Positions 14,001 through 23,795 of a DNA stretch of 64,000 bases are shown piece after piece. A model generated the notes under the pieces. It was not told the origin of the DNA. It made no database searches and saw nothing but the letters and a program-made list of their open reading frames with translations. Both the position numbers and the translations under genes were made by a program. Source of the DNA: Sclerodactyla briareus (Eukaryota > Echinodermata > Holothuroidea > Dendrochirotida > Sclerodactylidae); the NCBI GenBank assembly GCA_026419785.1, contig JAODTK010005605.1:248001-312000 (forward strand), written 5' to 3'. Position 1 is the first letter of the stretch. Each line of letters starts with the position of its first letter.

Positions 14001-17000
14001 ATCCTATATCATGCTATCATAATTATGCCAGTTTATCTCTTGATTTTTGCAGTAAATGCTCTGGATGACATAAACCTGGATGATTTGATGTGGTCCGCCT
14101 TAGAACGAGAATAGATGACAATAACTCTGTTGGGAGCTCAGGGCTAGTGTTAATCAGATGCATACTGGTAAGTTAAGACTCGGACATGGTAATTGATCTT
14201 CAAACACATCCTCCTATCAGTCTGTGTATATTGACATAATTAAAACAACAGCACACAGAATTAAAAAGTGTTTAGTGCCATTTATTTTGGGATGACAAAC
14301 AACTCCCACTTTTGTTTTTCTTCTTTGACAGCCAGATTAGCTGTTATTATATGATAATGGCAATTCGCTCTCTTTCAGCCTCTGAGTTCAGGTTGGTTGA
14401 AGATTACTTCTAAAGGCAGAACAATAAAAACAACAACTGATTGCCATAAGGCAAGACTGGTGTTCATGAACCCACTTGTATTATGATCCTGCTCTAATTA
14501 TTTAACAGTGAAGACATGGCCTGCCAAACTTTCCTACTCGGAATTAGGAACGAGGAAGTTTCTCAAATTTAGGACTTTTTCTCTTGAGATAGAACTCAGA
14601 ATTCAGGGGAAGCTTTCCTTGCTCTTAGTTCTCTTATTTAATTCAAAGCAGTTGATTGAAAAACATACTAAATGCAAAATGCAAGATAAAACAACTACTG
14701 ATTGCAAACAAGGCAAGAATAGGGGATTCATGAACCCACTTGTGTTGTAGTCCCCCATCTTTAAGATCACTTGGAACCCCCCACTGGTGTCTCTTCAGAA
14801 TAAGGCTGTGGCCCACTGTGGCATACAGGGTAACAACAATCTACATGTTTCCTTTGAAACAAGGAAATTTACACTGGATGCTTACTATTGGTCTATCAAT
14901 ACAGTATATTATTAGAATATTGCGTTGTATTTATATACATAGTTATGATTCATTCTTACTATTCTCTAGAACTGAATTAGTCATAAGGATTTTTGTGAAT
15001 ATAGGATTATGCTCTTGATAGGGGGAACTGGAAGGGAAGATTGACCCTATTCAAACCTGAAACTACAACAGGCGGGCATCGGGCAATGTGGCTGCAATTG
15101 TTACCTACTCTACCTAACATGAATGTCTACCCTACCAACCTACCTACCCTACCAGTCTACCTTCCCTACCCTACTCTTCCCACCTACCTACCTACCTACC
15201 CTACCAACCTACCTACCCTACCAACCTACCTACCTTACCAACCTTTCCTACCAGCCTACCTTCCCTACCCTACTCTTCCCACCTACCTACCTACCCTACC
15301 AACCTACCTACCCTACCAACCTACCTACCTACCTACCTACCCTACCAGTCTACCTTCCCTACCCTACTCTTCCCACCTACCTACCGGCCTACCCTACCAA
15401 CCTACCTACCATACTCACCAACCTACCTACCCTACCAACCTACCTACCTACCTTACCAACCTTTCCTACCAGCCTACCTTCCCTACCCTACTCTTCCCAC
15501 CTACCTACCTACCCTACCAACCTACCTACCCTACCAACCTACCTACCTACCAACCTTTCCTACCAGCCTACCTTCCCTACCCTACTCTTCCCCCCTACCT
15601 ACCTACCCTACCAACCTACCTACCCTACCAACCTACCTACCTACCTACCCTACCAACCTACCTACCTACCCTACCAACCTACCTACCTACCATTTGGGAA
15701 GTTAAGAGAATGCATCACTGTTAATCTTTTGTTCCAGGACTACATATACCATCGACGTCAGCCCCGGTCAACATTCCCGGTGGAGAGCAGAACGCTGTCG
15801 GCCACAACTGGTGGGATGAACCAAAATGCAATGTCGGAGTCGCCTGTGTCCCCGCTCTCCCAACTCCCGCCCCCGTTCATCCCGCATCATATACAACAGC
15901 AGCATCAACAGCAGCAACAAATAGAACAGGTGGGTGTTGCTCTGACCTCCCGGGGTGGGGGGGGGGAGGGGGGGGGGGATTAGCAACTGAATTGTGAAGA
16001 TTTGACTTCTGGTCCTTCCAATGTATTGCATGAAGGTGATGAACCCTTAGACGGAATTGCTGCTGATACCAGTGTTTAAAATCTGTGACAATAGGCTATT
16101 GTTGTATACCACATGTGGAAATGGGGGGCTGTGGAAACATGTAATTACATAGGCAATGCAAAACATGCCTTTGGAACACCTGGGTGAGGGTTCTCAGTCA
16201 TCAGTTGATTGATATTACCAACAACGAATCAATATCTGGATTTACAGTTTCCGCAACTTCGTACATTGTCTCGGGACGACAGGGATATGTTAGGGCAATA
16301 GCTAATGAGGATGCTACTTACTTTGATGATCACTGGAGTCAGTTCTGGAATAACCTGTGCCAAACTCTTACCAAGGCCAAGTTGAGCCCTAAACAATCCC
16401 GGCTGGAAAAAAGCTAGGGGCAGTGTTATCCCTGCTTGTTCATTTTATTTCAGTGCAGCTAATATTTAAAAAAAATAATATAGCTTTGCTGTTTGCCAAA
16501 GCTAAAATGAATGCCCAAATTGAGGCAGTAGTAATAATTATATCCTAGCTAAAAGGCCTAAACCTATCAATGAGCACCCATGAACTCATTGATATAAGCC
16601 TAGCCTATCCTAAGGACAAAATATGAAGGCTCTAGTATTTGCTCTATAATACAAAAATAACATATACAACAAAGCAACTGCCTCTCTGGCCTGCAAAAAA
16701 ATCTAGAGAAGTTGAGCTCTTGGTTGCATTTGGTTAAAACAAGATGACTGCAACTAGTTGGCTGCACAGATGAAGTTACCATTGCGAGTAAAAACTCGCT
16801 TCGCACATCTCACAAATTCGATCTCATTACCAAGGCAGGCCACATTAACATATGAATATTTAAGTATTAAAATAATTAATACTTATATCATGCTGGGGTC
16901 TGGCTTTTATCGGATCAAAGCGTCCTAACAAAACAACATAAATAAGTTATAAAACTCGGGATTGAATAAATAGGTCTTCAACCTTCTTTCAAAGGTCTTT

Positions 17001-20000
17001 ACTGAGGAAGCATCTCTAACTGTAATGGGCTAAATTATTCAAATTTGGGTGCAGTGAATTAGATACTTTGCGATCAGCCATATTGCAGTCTCTTTCATTG
17101 GGTAGGGCACACGGAGGGCGTGATCCATCAGAAGCAAAGCATAAACCAGCCCTATCAGGGTATTACAGGGTGAAACTGTCTCCTAATTATGGATGAGCGG
17201 AAAAGTAACAATTGACCCAAACCTTGAACATGATTCTAGAGTCAATTCTCAGTCATCAACACTGTAGACACAGACTGGCAGGTGTCACTTAGATCCATGC
17301 ATACCATTAGCTGCCCTGCCCTTTTGTATGCGCTGTAACATGTATGTCAATTGTGCTGAGACCAAGTGATAACAAATCCTTCCCCTTTATGTCATGACCA
17401 CTGACCCGCGTCTTTGATGTATGAGGACACAACCCCCAAATTCTGGGCCTCGTTGAACTGGGCCTCCTTTGGTTGATTTTCGGGCATGATCGCAGACCTT
17501 GTTTTGTCTTTCTTTCTCCAACATGGGCCTTCCGAACGTTCAGCCAGCACCACATACCAAAACAAACTAAAGTTAGAGCATTTGCCTCCATCCCCCCCCC
17601 CCCCCCCCCTTGGTTCGTCCAACATTGACTAGCGTCCCACCCACATAGGTGGTTGTTGGTTGTTTGAACGGTGCTGCTACCCCTCAAATGAGTTCAAGTT
17701 GGTATTTGATACTCTCTGGCAACCCCGAGATGTAGGGAATTGACACCAGTTTGAATTTGGGCAATTGACGCCTTTGTTGGGCCTGTACCCGATCTTCGTT
17801 TTAGTTCGAATTAACCCTTGGCACACCATAAACAGGGTTGCCTGCGGTCATGGACCAAAAAAAACAAATTCAGTGAAAAAAGTGTTGGGTCATGGAAAAG
17901 TCATGGCAATTATCATGAAGTAATATTGTCACTTTCTCACCGATGTTTGCTGTTGTTGTTTTTTTTTTAGGGTTGCTTTTATGTCAGTGGAAAATTCTAT
18001 GCGATATGTCATAGAGAAGGTCATGAAAATCCTTCATTAGGTAATGGAAAAAGTCATGGAAAATTGAGTGCCCCGAATCTGCAGGAACCCTGCTTAAACA
18101 AATGAACTATGATGGGACCTGAAGCAAAAGCTTACAAAAAAATTTGATCTGGAATATCCCAAATTTGTCAAAATTATCAAGTAAATTGAATAACTCAAGG
18201 TAACATGCTGGAAACTTCCCTTGGGTTGGGGCTTTAGATATGCCCTTTTTTTCACCTGTGCTAGCTTGAAAGAAAACCTGTAACATTCTGAATCTCCCTC
18301 ATTGTCTTCATAGTAAATTTTCTGAGGGTCCTTGTCATATTTCCCTTCTCAGGTACTACTCATTTCTGGTCCCTACACTTAACTACACATAACAACCAGG
18401 TTGGCGCTAAGCTTTCCAATCTAGGAAGGAATTCCCCTCCCTGTTATCCATTTTAAGAGGGATTTTAGAAGTGAAAAGAGGGACTGACAGACTCACATAT
18501 ACAGTGACACTCAAACCCAGAATGTTGGTGAGGGAATGTCCCACGTTCCCTCCCCCTTAGCGCCAACACTGATATCAACAATATAACTAACTTTACCTTG
18601 GTTAAATAATTTGCTACATATATTATTATTGTTACGTATAAGTTTGTGTGAATTACCGTAAGTATAAATGTACATTATCGAAGGCGGTAAATGAACTTGA
18701 ACCTAAGTCCAATTGAGATGGTGTGAGCCTTCCAGTATCTTCCATTTTTTTAAGGCACTGACACACACGTGTCAACGTGCAAGTCAGTCATCATTCGATC
18801 TGTGTTGTTTGTTTCCAGGCTGCCGCCGCTTTTATGAGTAGACCAAACACAACCCCGCACAGCTCCCTCCACCTAGGCGTATACTGGGTCACCCGCCCCC
18901 CAGGGTCCCCCTGGCAGCAGTAGCAGCACCCCTGGCAGGAACCATCACAACCTCATGTCACCGGGCAGGGGCCACAACCCCGGCCCCGACGGGGACAACC
19001 AAAGACTACAGAGGATTGAACCTGAGGAACAAGCTACAGACATGGGAGGAGTCCTGGAACCAGGCAAAACAGGTGAGGGGCATTGTGGGATGTAGTGGGA
19101 AAGTGGTTTATAGCATCAAGGAACCAGGCAAAACAGGTGAGGGGCATTGTGGGATGTAGTGGGAAAGTGGTTTATAGCATCAAGGAACCAGGCAAAACGG
19201 TGAGGGGCATTGTGGGATGTAGTGGGAAAGTGGTTTATAGCATCAAGGAACCAGGCAAAACAGGTGAGGGGCATTGTGGGATGTAGTGGGAAAGTGGTTT
19301 ATAGCATCAAGGAACCAGGCAAAACAGGTGAGGGGCATTGTGGGATGTAGTGGGAAAGCGGTTTATAGCATCAAGAAAACAGGTGAGGTGCATCATAAGA
19401 AGGCAGTTTATAGTATCATGGTACTAGTAAAAAAAGTGTGACCAGCATTGTGGGTTGGTTGTGAGCAAACCTTGGCAGATTTTCCCTCATACTCAATATC
19501 ATAGTAGAAAATGGGATGAATTGAGTTTGTTATGAAGAGCGGTAACAAGTTAAGAACAGGCCATAACACTGTGAGGGAAAATGTTGACTGTACCGCTGGA
19601 ACTCGGACTCTGTTGTTGTGAGTATGAGCACTTGAAACCATAAGCTTGCTTATTATGGAACAATGTGGGACAATTTCTTGACAACAAAATTGATGATATT
19701 CAGTTGTTCAAGGGGAATTGTCGTCTCGTAGCACCTGGCAAACAAGCGTTGGCGTCTTCTGCATGATGTCAAAATGCCCCCCAAGAAACCCAAGAAAAAA
19801 TACCTCAGTGCAAATTATTATCAATGCAAAGTTTGATGCACCGTTAAGCGATACTGCCTGTTCAGTCTAATGACCTCGAGAACGAGACGAGTTTGGACCT
19901 CCAACTTTGGGTTAGGGTCAGAAGATACATTCTTTTCAAATATGTATGTCTTGAAGAAGTCTTCTGCCACCTCGAGTGTTAGTTTGAACGTCCACAGGCA

Positions 20001-23000
20001 AACAGCGCCTTCCATCCTTCCCCAGGTGTTATGAGACGATATGCGTCTTTTACCCTTTTATGCCAGGAAGTGCTTCAGCCTCTGCCTTCTGAAAATAACT
20101 TAGGACTCATGGAATTTTGTCATCTGTTTTTTTTTTTTCTTCTAACTTTACTTTCATTTACCGCTCTTCTAACCGCCAGGCATGCGATGCTTGGAAGCAG
20201 GAGGCCTCCGAGTGGGGGAAGAAAGCTGAAAGCCTGTCTCATGAGAAACAAGCACTGTTACAATCAAAGGATGAAGTAAGTTATTGGTGAATGCATGTGG
20301 AGGGCAGTGCACTCCAAACTTTAGTTGTGTGGGCGTTCGTAGTTGCCATTTGTATCTTAAATGGCGCTGCGAAACTAAGTTCCCCATATGAGGTCAAGAA
20401 TATCTGAGGTCAACGTAGGTCAGTCTGGAAAATCATGTGAACACCATGTGAAGTCTATAATGCATGGTCCTATCAAGCTGGAACTTTGTATGCAGCTTTT
20501 CAATGTTAGTTCATGAACCAAAGATGGGTAGGTTATATTTGATCAAATTGTGGAAAGCGTGAAAACAATTATTTTGGCCAATTCATGCTTGCGAACTTGA
20601 TGACTCGAACCCACTGAGATGAATTAGGCCGATATTTGGTGTGTGGATTCCCTATGATGAGTCCATGAATCCTATTTTTGGTGCCAGGTCAAAGGTCATG
20701 GAGGTCGGTGTCGGAAAAACTTGTGAACATGATTTAACTATACAGTCCAGAATGGTTGGGCTCAAGCTGAAATTTGGCATGTAGCTTTCTCATGGGAAGT
20801 ACACATTTCAATTTTCAGTTCAGGCTATAGACTTCAGGATTTATATATTTACCGGGTTACCAAACATACCGCAATACGCATGCTCAAAGCTAGCAGCTGT
20901 GCTTCCTGTACATTTCAGGCAAACTACCCTTGTTGATTTCTTGAGAAGTATTTAGAATTGCATCGAAGGTATCCTTCATCTTAAATCACGCCGATTCATC
21001 GCAATCACAGTTTTGTATTGCATTCTGGGAAAAATGATCGACAACTGAGAATCCCAAATTTCTGGGATTTGTCAAGCAGTCCTGGAGACGGATATGACAG
21101 GGGTGGCGCAAGTCGCCAAAATCTGTTCTATTCACATTGACTCAAAATATGGTGCAAAGGTAAAGTAATTGTCAGGGAAGTCAATGTACAAACTGAATGG
21201 CAGCATGTCACTCACTCATGGGCAAGTCACCAGCATTTTTCAAACCTCAAGTTCACAAGTGCGACTCGTCACCATTCTGCGATATGTCAGTCCCACGAAT
21301 TGCTAGGAATGGCTCCCCAATATTGTCTCTTTTAGCCGGCTTAGAGGCAGTATTGACCATGCATAGCATTACTCTCCCTCCTACACCACACAGGCCACTC
21401 CACAGCTCCTTGCTTCCCCTCTCTCTCTCTCTCTCTCACTCTAGCAGGGCTCTCAGAATGCAAAGCCTGAAGAGGAGGTCGACGGATTCGCTAGAGGCTC
21501 CAAAGCTACACATCCTCAGCAAGGTGGGTCCGATTGAACGCTTTACCCTCGCCAAGCTCAGACAATCCGTCACAACTCAGAATTGATCTCGAAAAGCTGG
21601 AAAGGAAGCAGGAAATTGCAGGCGTGGGACCTTTGTTGTACTTCAGTTCAGATGAGAAAACCAAGCTGACTCAGAGGCTTGGCGCACATCTCCTAACAAG
21701 GGTTCCCTGATTGGCTGTTTGTTTCGTCAACCTCGCCAAATTTGCTCACTGTCCCATACCTAGCAACACTGAATTTGAGGCCTAAGCTGGTGGGGGGGGG
21801 GGGGCTGCCTAACTTCGAAAATCGCAAGTACTACGGCTTTGTGAATGTTTCCATAGTTTCGATCCTTGACAAGGTCAGGATCTATGCAGTCATGACTGTG
21901 TGGGTGTGTAAGTGTGTATGTATGTGATGCCCAAACCTTGTTAACACGATAAACTCGACCCAATCTAGATGGATGAAGTTCAGTACATGGTCCCTATTGT
22001 TCGGGGGTAAGGTACAGGTCACTGAGGTCAAGGAAGAGGTCAAATATGAAAATCTCGTTAACACATTTGAGCGGCTTCTTGTTTTCCTAAAGTTCAAATC
22101 GGATGTTCGTTCATGGAACTTGGTCAGTAGTATCGGTGACCAATGGACGTATGGGGTGTCAGAATTTGAGGTCAAAGGGTCATCTGGGGGTCATTTTCAC
22201 CAAAAAGGTAATTGGGAGTCGAACAACAAGATACTTCTTCTCCCAAAGGTTGAATTGAATGACCATGATAGCTGGTTAATATTATTATTGACAAAGGGTT
22301 CATATGGGGCATGGAGGTAAATCTCCATACAGGTAATTTTGACCATTTTGTTCAAACGGTCAGCGGCTTCTCCTCCTACAGTTCAAATGAGATGTGCATG
22401 AAACTTAGTCAGTAGTAGCAGTGACTACTGGTCAAAATGGAGTGTTCAAGAAATTTGAGGGCAGAGGCCATCTAGGGGCCTTCTGAGGTTTAACAAATAA
22501 AAACGTTCTGTCCTTTCAGAGATTGAATGGGATGACCATGAAAGTTTGAGTCAGTGCGTCATAGACCAGTAGTACATATAAGGTGTACAAGAATTTGATG
22601 TCAAAGATCATCTAGGGGTAATTTTGGCCATATTGTTCAATTGTCAAGATGCTCTCTTCTCTACATAATAAATAGATTGGGTGAAACATGACAAGTTGGT
22701 CAGAGGGATCATTGACCGGTAATACTATGGGGTATTCAGAAATTTAGGTCAACGGTCTATAGAGGTGAACTTGACCATTCCTTGAATAGTCAAGTGGGCT
22801 TCTCTTTGTATGGGACAGAGCGGACGATCATCAAAGTCATCACTAGGGCAATTTTGCCATTTGGCTCAGATGGTCAAGCGGCTTCTCCTCCCACAGTTTC
22901 AATTCAAAATGTGCCATAAAAACTCAGGTCAGTATCCATCGGTGACCAATAGTATATACGGTCAAGCAGCTTCTACTACCTACAGAATAAATCGAATGAT

Positions 23001-23795
23001 CATGAATTTTGGTCACTATTACCATTGACCACTGGTCAAAATGGAGTGTTCAAGAATTTGAGGTCAGAGGCCATCTAGGAGTCAATTTCAGGCCATTTTG
23101 GTTCAAATGGTCAAGCGGCTTCTCCCCTTACAGTTCAAGTGTAATGTGCATAAAACTCAGTCAGTATCATCGGAGTGACCAATGGTATATAGGTCAAGCA
23201 GCTTCTACTACTACAGAATAAATCGAATGATCATGAATTTTGGTCATTATCACCTTTTACCAATGGTCTATTGGAATATTAGGTCAAAGGCCATTTAGGG
23301 GTGAATTTAGGGCCATTTAGCCTCAAATGGTGAAGCGATTTCTACTCCATTCTGTTAGAACATTTGTGCAGCTCATTTTCTACAGTATAGTTTGGATAAT
23401 CATGAAAGTTGGTACTTGACCTATTTTTGACTGATGATACATACTATGTCAGAGTTCATTCAAGGTATCTTTGAAACTTGTGCACATTTCCTACACTCAA
23501 CTGGTATAAAATGCTAGGTGAGCCACTGTGCCATTGGCACTCTTGCTGTAACCTTTTCTGTGCAGCTACTCTTCAATGTATTTACTTTCTCACCTGATCT
23601 CCTCCTCTTCACTCGTAGGTCGTTCATGTACGAGAGTTTCTTTTATGTCAAGTCTGCAAGAACTTTGAGCGCAGCATATCCGTTCTTCCATGCCACCATG
23701 TAGTGTTCTGCCCCACGTGTGCGCCGTCCCAGACGGAGTGTCCGGCGTGCCACCAGAAAGTCACATCCCACACCAATGCCGCCATTCCTCTCTAG
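7926..23795 (+). CDS. UNK: Unkempt-family gene (UNK/UNKL), middle and C-terminal exons
   Basis: Unkempt proteins bind mRNA through N-terminal CCCH zinc fingers and repress translation in the cytoplasm; the C-terminus carries a coiled coil and a RING-like finger. Nine exon blocks are visible. Diagnostic blocks are AMPFYPTHDTVESVIG joined by splicing to NALDDINLDDL, TSAPVNIPG, LQTWEESWNQAKQ joined to ACDAWKQEA, and a C-terminal C3HC4 finger ending at TAG 23793-23795. All have close counterparts in the same order in vertebrate UNK. The CCCH-finger exons are not in the window and presumably lie upstream. Several exons need one-base corrections to stay in frame, while splice sites are intact; I read this as assembly indels. 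UNK versus UNKL cannot be separated. The span includes introns. Confidence 0.88.
9853..10035 (+). CDS. UNK: Unkempt candidate exon B, serine-rich linker
   Basis: Acceptor TTACTACAG ends at 9852 and donor GCG|GTAAGT follows 10035. The 183-bp exon is exactly 61 codons and open throughout: LLASSENQHFQVPPMFNPG, then a Ser-rich stretch (SNSQSSSYSSEGSHLNSS). A serine-rich low-complexity linker between the zinc fingers and coiled coil is expected in Unkempt proteins. Direct residue conservation is weak. Confidence 0.65.
11813..11966 (+). CDS. UNK: Unkempt exon C with DTVESVI motif
   Basis: Acceptor ATATCCACAG ends at 11812; donor ATAG|GTAAGA follows 11966. The first part reads NSLFSHGSSLGHLVIPTNSG; the second, after a one-base frame change near 11910, reads AMPFYPTHDTVESVIG. 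The second block is nearly identical to the conserved LPFYPTSDTVESVI block of vertebrate UNK. The exon ends with the first base of a codon completed by TA of the next exon. The frame change is most likely a missing base in the assembly. Confidence 0.88.
12907..13262 (+). mobile_element. tRNA-derived SINE in an Unkempt intron
   Basis: A pol III promoter-like pair is visible: box A-like TGGCACAATTGGTAGAGCG (12922-12940) and box B GGTTCGATTCC inside a clean CCGGG...CCCGG T-arm (about 12960-12980). It is followed by an unrelated body of about 260 bp and an 18-A tail (13245-13262). The anticodon arm does not fold properly and the acceptor arms do not pair, so it is not a functional tRNA gene. No clear target duplication was found. 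Confidence 0.7.
14053..14167 (+). CDS. UNK: Unkempt exon D with NALDDINLDDL block
   Basis: Acceptor TTTTTGCAG ends at 14052; donor CTG|GTAAGT follows 14167. Its first two bases complete a Val codon from exon C, then NALDDINLDDLMWSALERE, matching the vertebrate UNK ALDDLDLNEF...ALEK segment. An in-frame TAG at about 14112 is followed in another frame by DDNNSVGSSG, resembling the vertebrate continuation. This suggests a one-base assembly error rather than a true stop, because the gene clearly continues downstream. Confidence 0.85.
15117..15692 (+). repeat. CCTA-rich tandem array in an Unkempt intron
   Basis: About 575 bp made of CTAC tetramers mixed with CTACCAAC and CTTCCCTACCCTACTCTTCC blocks; the latter forms a higher-order unit recurring at roughly 100-bp intervals. 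The array is almost free of G on the + strand and stops 46 bp before the acceptor of exon E. The proline/threonine/tyrosine open frames across it are a by-product of the repeat. Confidence 0.9.
15738..15929 (+). CDS. UNK: Unkempt exon E, Pro/Gln-rich linker
   Basis: Acceptor TTGTTCCAG ends at 15737; donor CAG|GTGGGT follows 15929. The 192-bp exon is open as 64 codons, ending SPVSPLSQLPPPFIPHH then a Gln-rich run and IEQ. In another frame its start reads STSAPVNIPGG, which matches the SAPVNIPG block of vertebrate UNK. A frame change near 15780 would join the two. Whether the first 40 bases are read in frame one or two needs transcript data. Confidence 0.78.
17834..18091. mobile_element. Short hAT-like MITE (258 bp)
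   Basis: The left end AGGGTTGCCTGC and the reverse complement of the right end AGGGTTCCTGC form a terminal inverted repeat. Flanking octamers CCATAAAC and GCTTAAAC agree at six of eight positions, compatible with an aged 8-bp duplication. The interior is dominated by GTCATGGAAAA-type repeats. It lies in an Unkempt intron and encodes nothing. Confidence 0.65.
18819..19072 (+). CDS. UNK: Unkempt exon F, start of coiled coil
   Basis: Acceptor TGTTTCCAG ends at 18818; donor AAACAG|GTGAGG follows 19072. Three frame segments are read in order: AAAFMSRPNTTPHSSLHLG, then PPGSSSSTPGRNHHNLMSP and on to NQRLQRI, then LRNKLQTWEESWNQAKQ. The last is a clear match to the IKQWEESWKQAKQ block of vertebrate UNK that opens the coiled coil. 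At least two single-base frame changes are needed. The last 17 bases and the donor are part of a tandem duplication that continues into the intron. Confidence 0.85.
19056..19388 (+). repeat. 64-bp tandem repeat duplicating an exon end and splice donor
   Basis: Units begin at 19056, 19120, 19184, 19247 and 19311, each starting GGAACCAGGCAAAACAGGTG; a truncated sixth begins near 19375. The unit contains the last 17 coding bases of Unkempt exon F, the GTGAGG donor, and 41 bp of intron. Units are almost identical: one lost a base at the donor, one has a T-to-C change. The duplication is therefore recent or homogenised. Confidence 0.95.
20180..20275 (+). CDS. UNK: Unkempt exon G, coiled-coil heptads
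   Basis: Acceptor TAACCGCCAG ends at 20179; donor GAA|GTAAGT follows 20275. The exon is exactly 32 codons: ACDAWKQEASEWGKKAESLS and on to LLQSKDE. Joined to exon F it gives AKQ-ACDAWKQEA, matching vertebrate UNK (AKQACDAWKKEAEEAGE). It is the cleanest exon in the gene, with no frame break. Confidence 0.93.
20380..20830 (+). repeat. AGGTCA-type interspersed repeat fragment, headless
   Basis: It shares blocks with the family at 32002-34460: GAGGTCAACGTAGGTCAGTC, GTGAACACCATGTGAAGTC, and AAATTTGGCATGTAGCTTTC. The GACGAAGTC...ATGCAGTCATG head is missing. It lies within an Unkempt intron. Confidence 0.55.
21445..21620 (+). CDS. UNK: Unkempt exon H, second coiled-coil segment (3' end uncertain)
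   Basis: A strong CT-rich tract leads to a tandem acceptor CTAGCAG, so the exon can start at 21445 or 21448. Downstream, IERFTLAKLRQ and, one frame over, LRIDLEKLERKQE resemble the vertebrate STLYSLQKQLRAHLEQVD segment just before the RING. Continuing phase 0 from exon G, the start reads QGSQNAKPEEEVDGFARGS. At least two frame changes are needed. No clear GT donor was found: the exon may end near 21620, where GCAG|GCGTGG is a weak GC-type option. Confidence 0.6.
21792..21804. repeat. 13-bp poly(G) tract
   Basis: An uninterrupted run of G within the last Unkempt intron. Confidence 0.9.
21864..23515 (+). repeat. GTCA-rich repeat family, copy with head, last Unkempt intron
   Basis: It starts with the family head (GATCTATGCAGTCATGACTG preceded by a TTGACAAGGTC variant and followed by a GTGTGT stretch). 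It then has degenerate units of roughly 250-300 bp containing GGTCAAGCGGCTTCTCCT, ACAGTTCAAAT and TTGAGGTCAGAGGCCATCT blocks (about 22080, 22360, 22880, 23110). It is related to, but diverged from, the array at 32002-34460. Confidence 0.65.
23619..23795 (+). CDS. UNK: Unkempt terminal exon with C3HC4 RING finger
   Basis: Acceptor CTTCACTCGTAG ends at 23618. The 58-codon frame starts VVHVREFLLCQVC and contains all eight RING ligands: C10, C13, C25, H27, C31, C34, C41 and C44, counted from the first Val, in the segments LLCQVCK, VLPCHHVVFCPTC and TECPACHQK. The LPCxHxxxC spacing and position at the very C-terminus match UNK/UNKL. It ends in TAG at 23793-23795 after NAAIPL. No frame break is seen. 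Confidence 0.93.
   Translation, partial: VVHVREFLLCQVCKNFERSISVLPCHHVVFCPTCAPSQTECPACHQKVTSHTNAAIPL

Noticed and set aside
15041..15983. Long PTYLPTYPT-type open frames (227 and 286 codons)
   Set aside because: Most of the length is the CCTA array. Only the part after 15738 is a supported exon, with an acceptor and donor.
16184..16417. An additional Unkempt exon
   Set aside because: The frame is open but has no match to the missing GLNGMNSSIWEHF-type segment and no good donor/acceptor pair.
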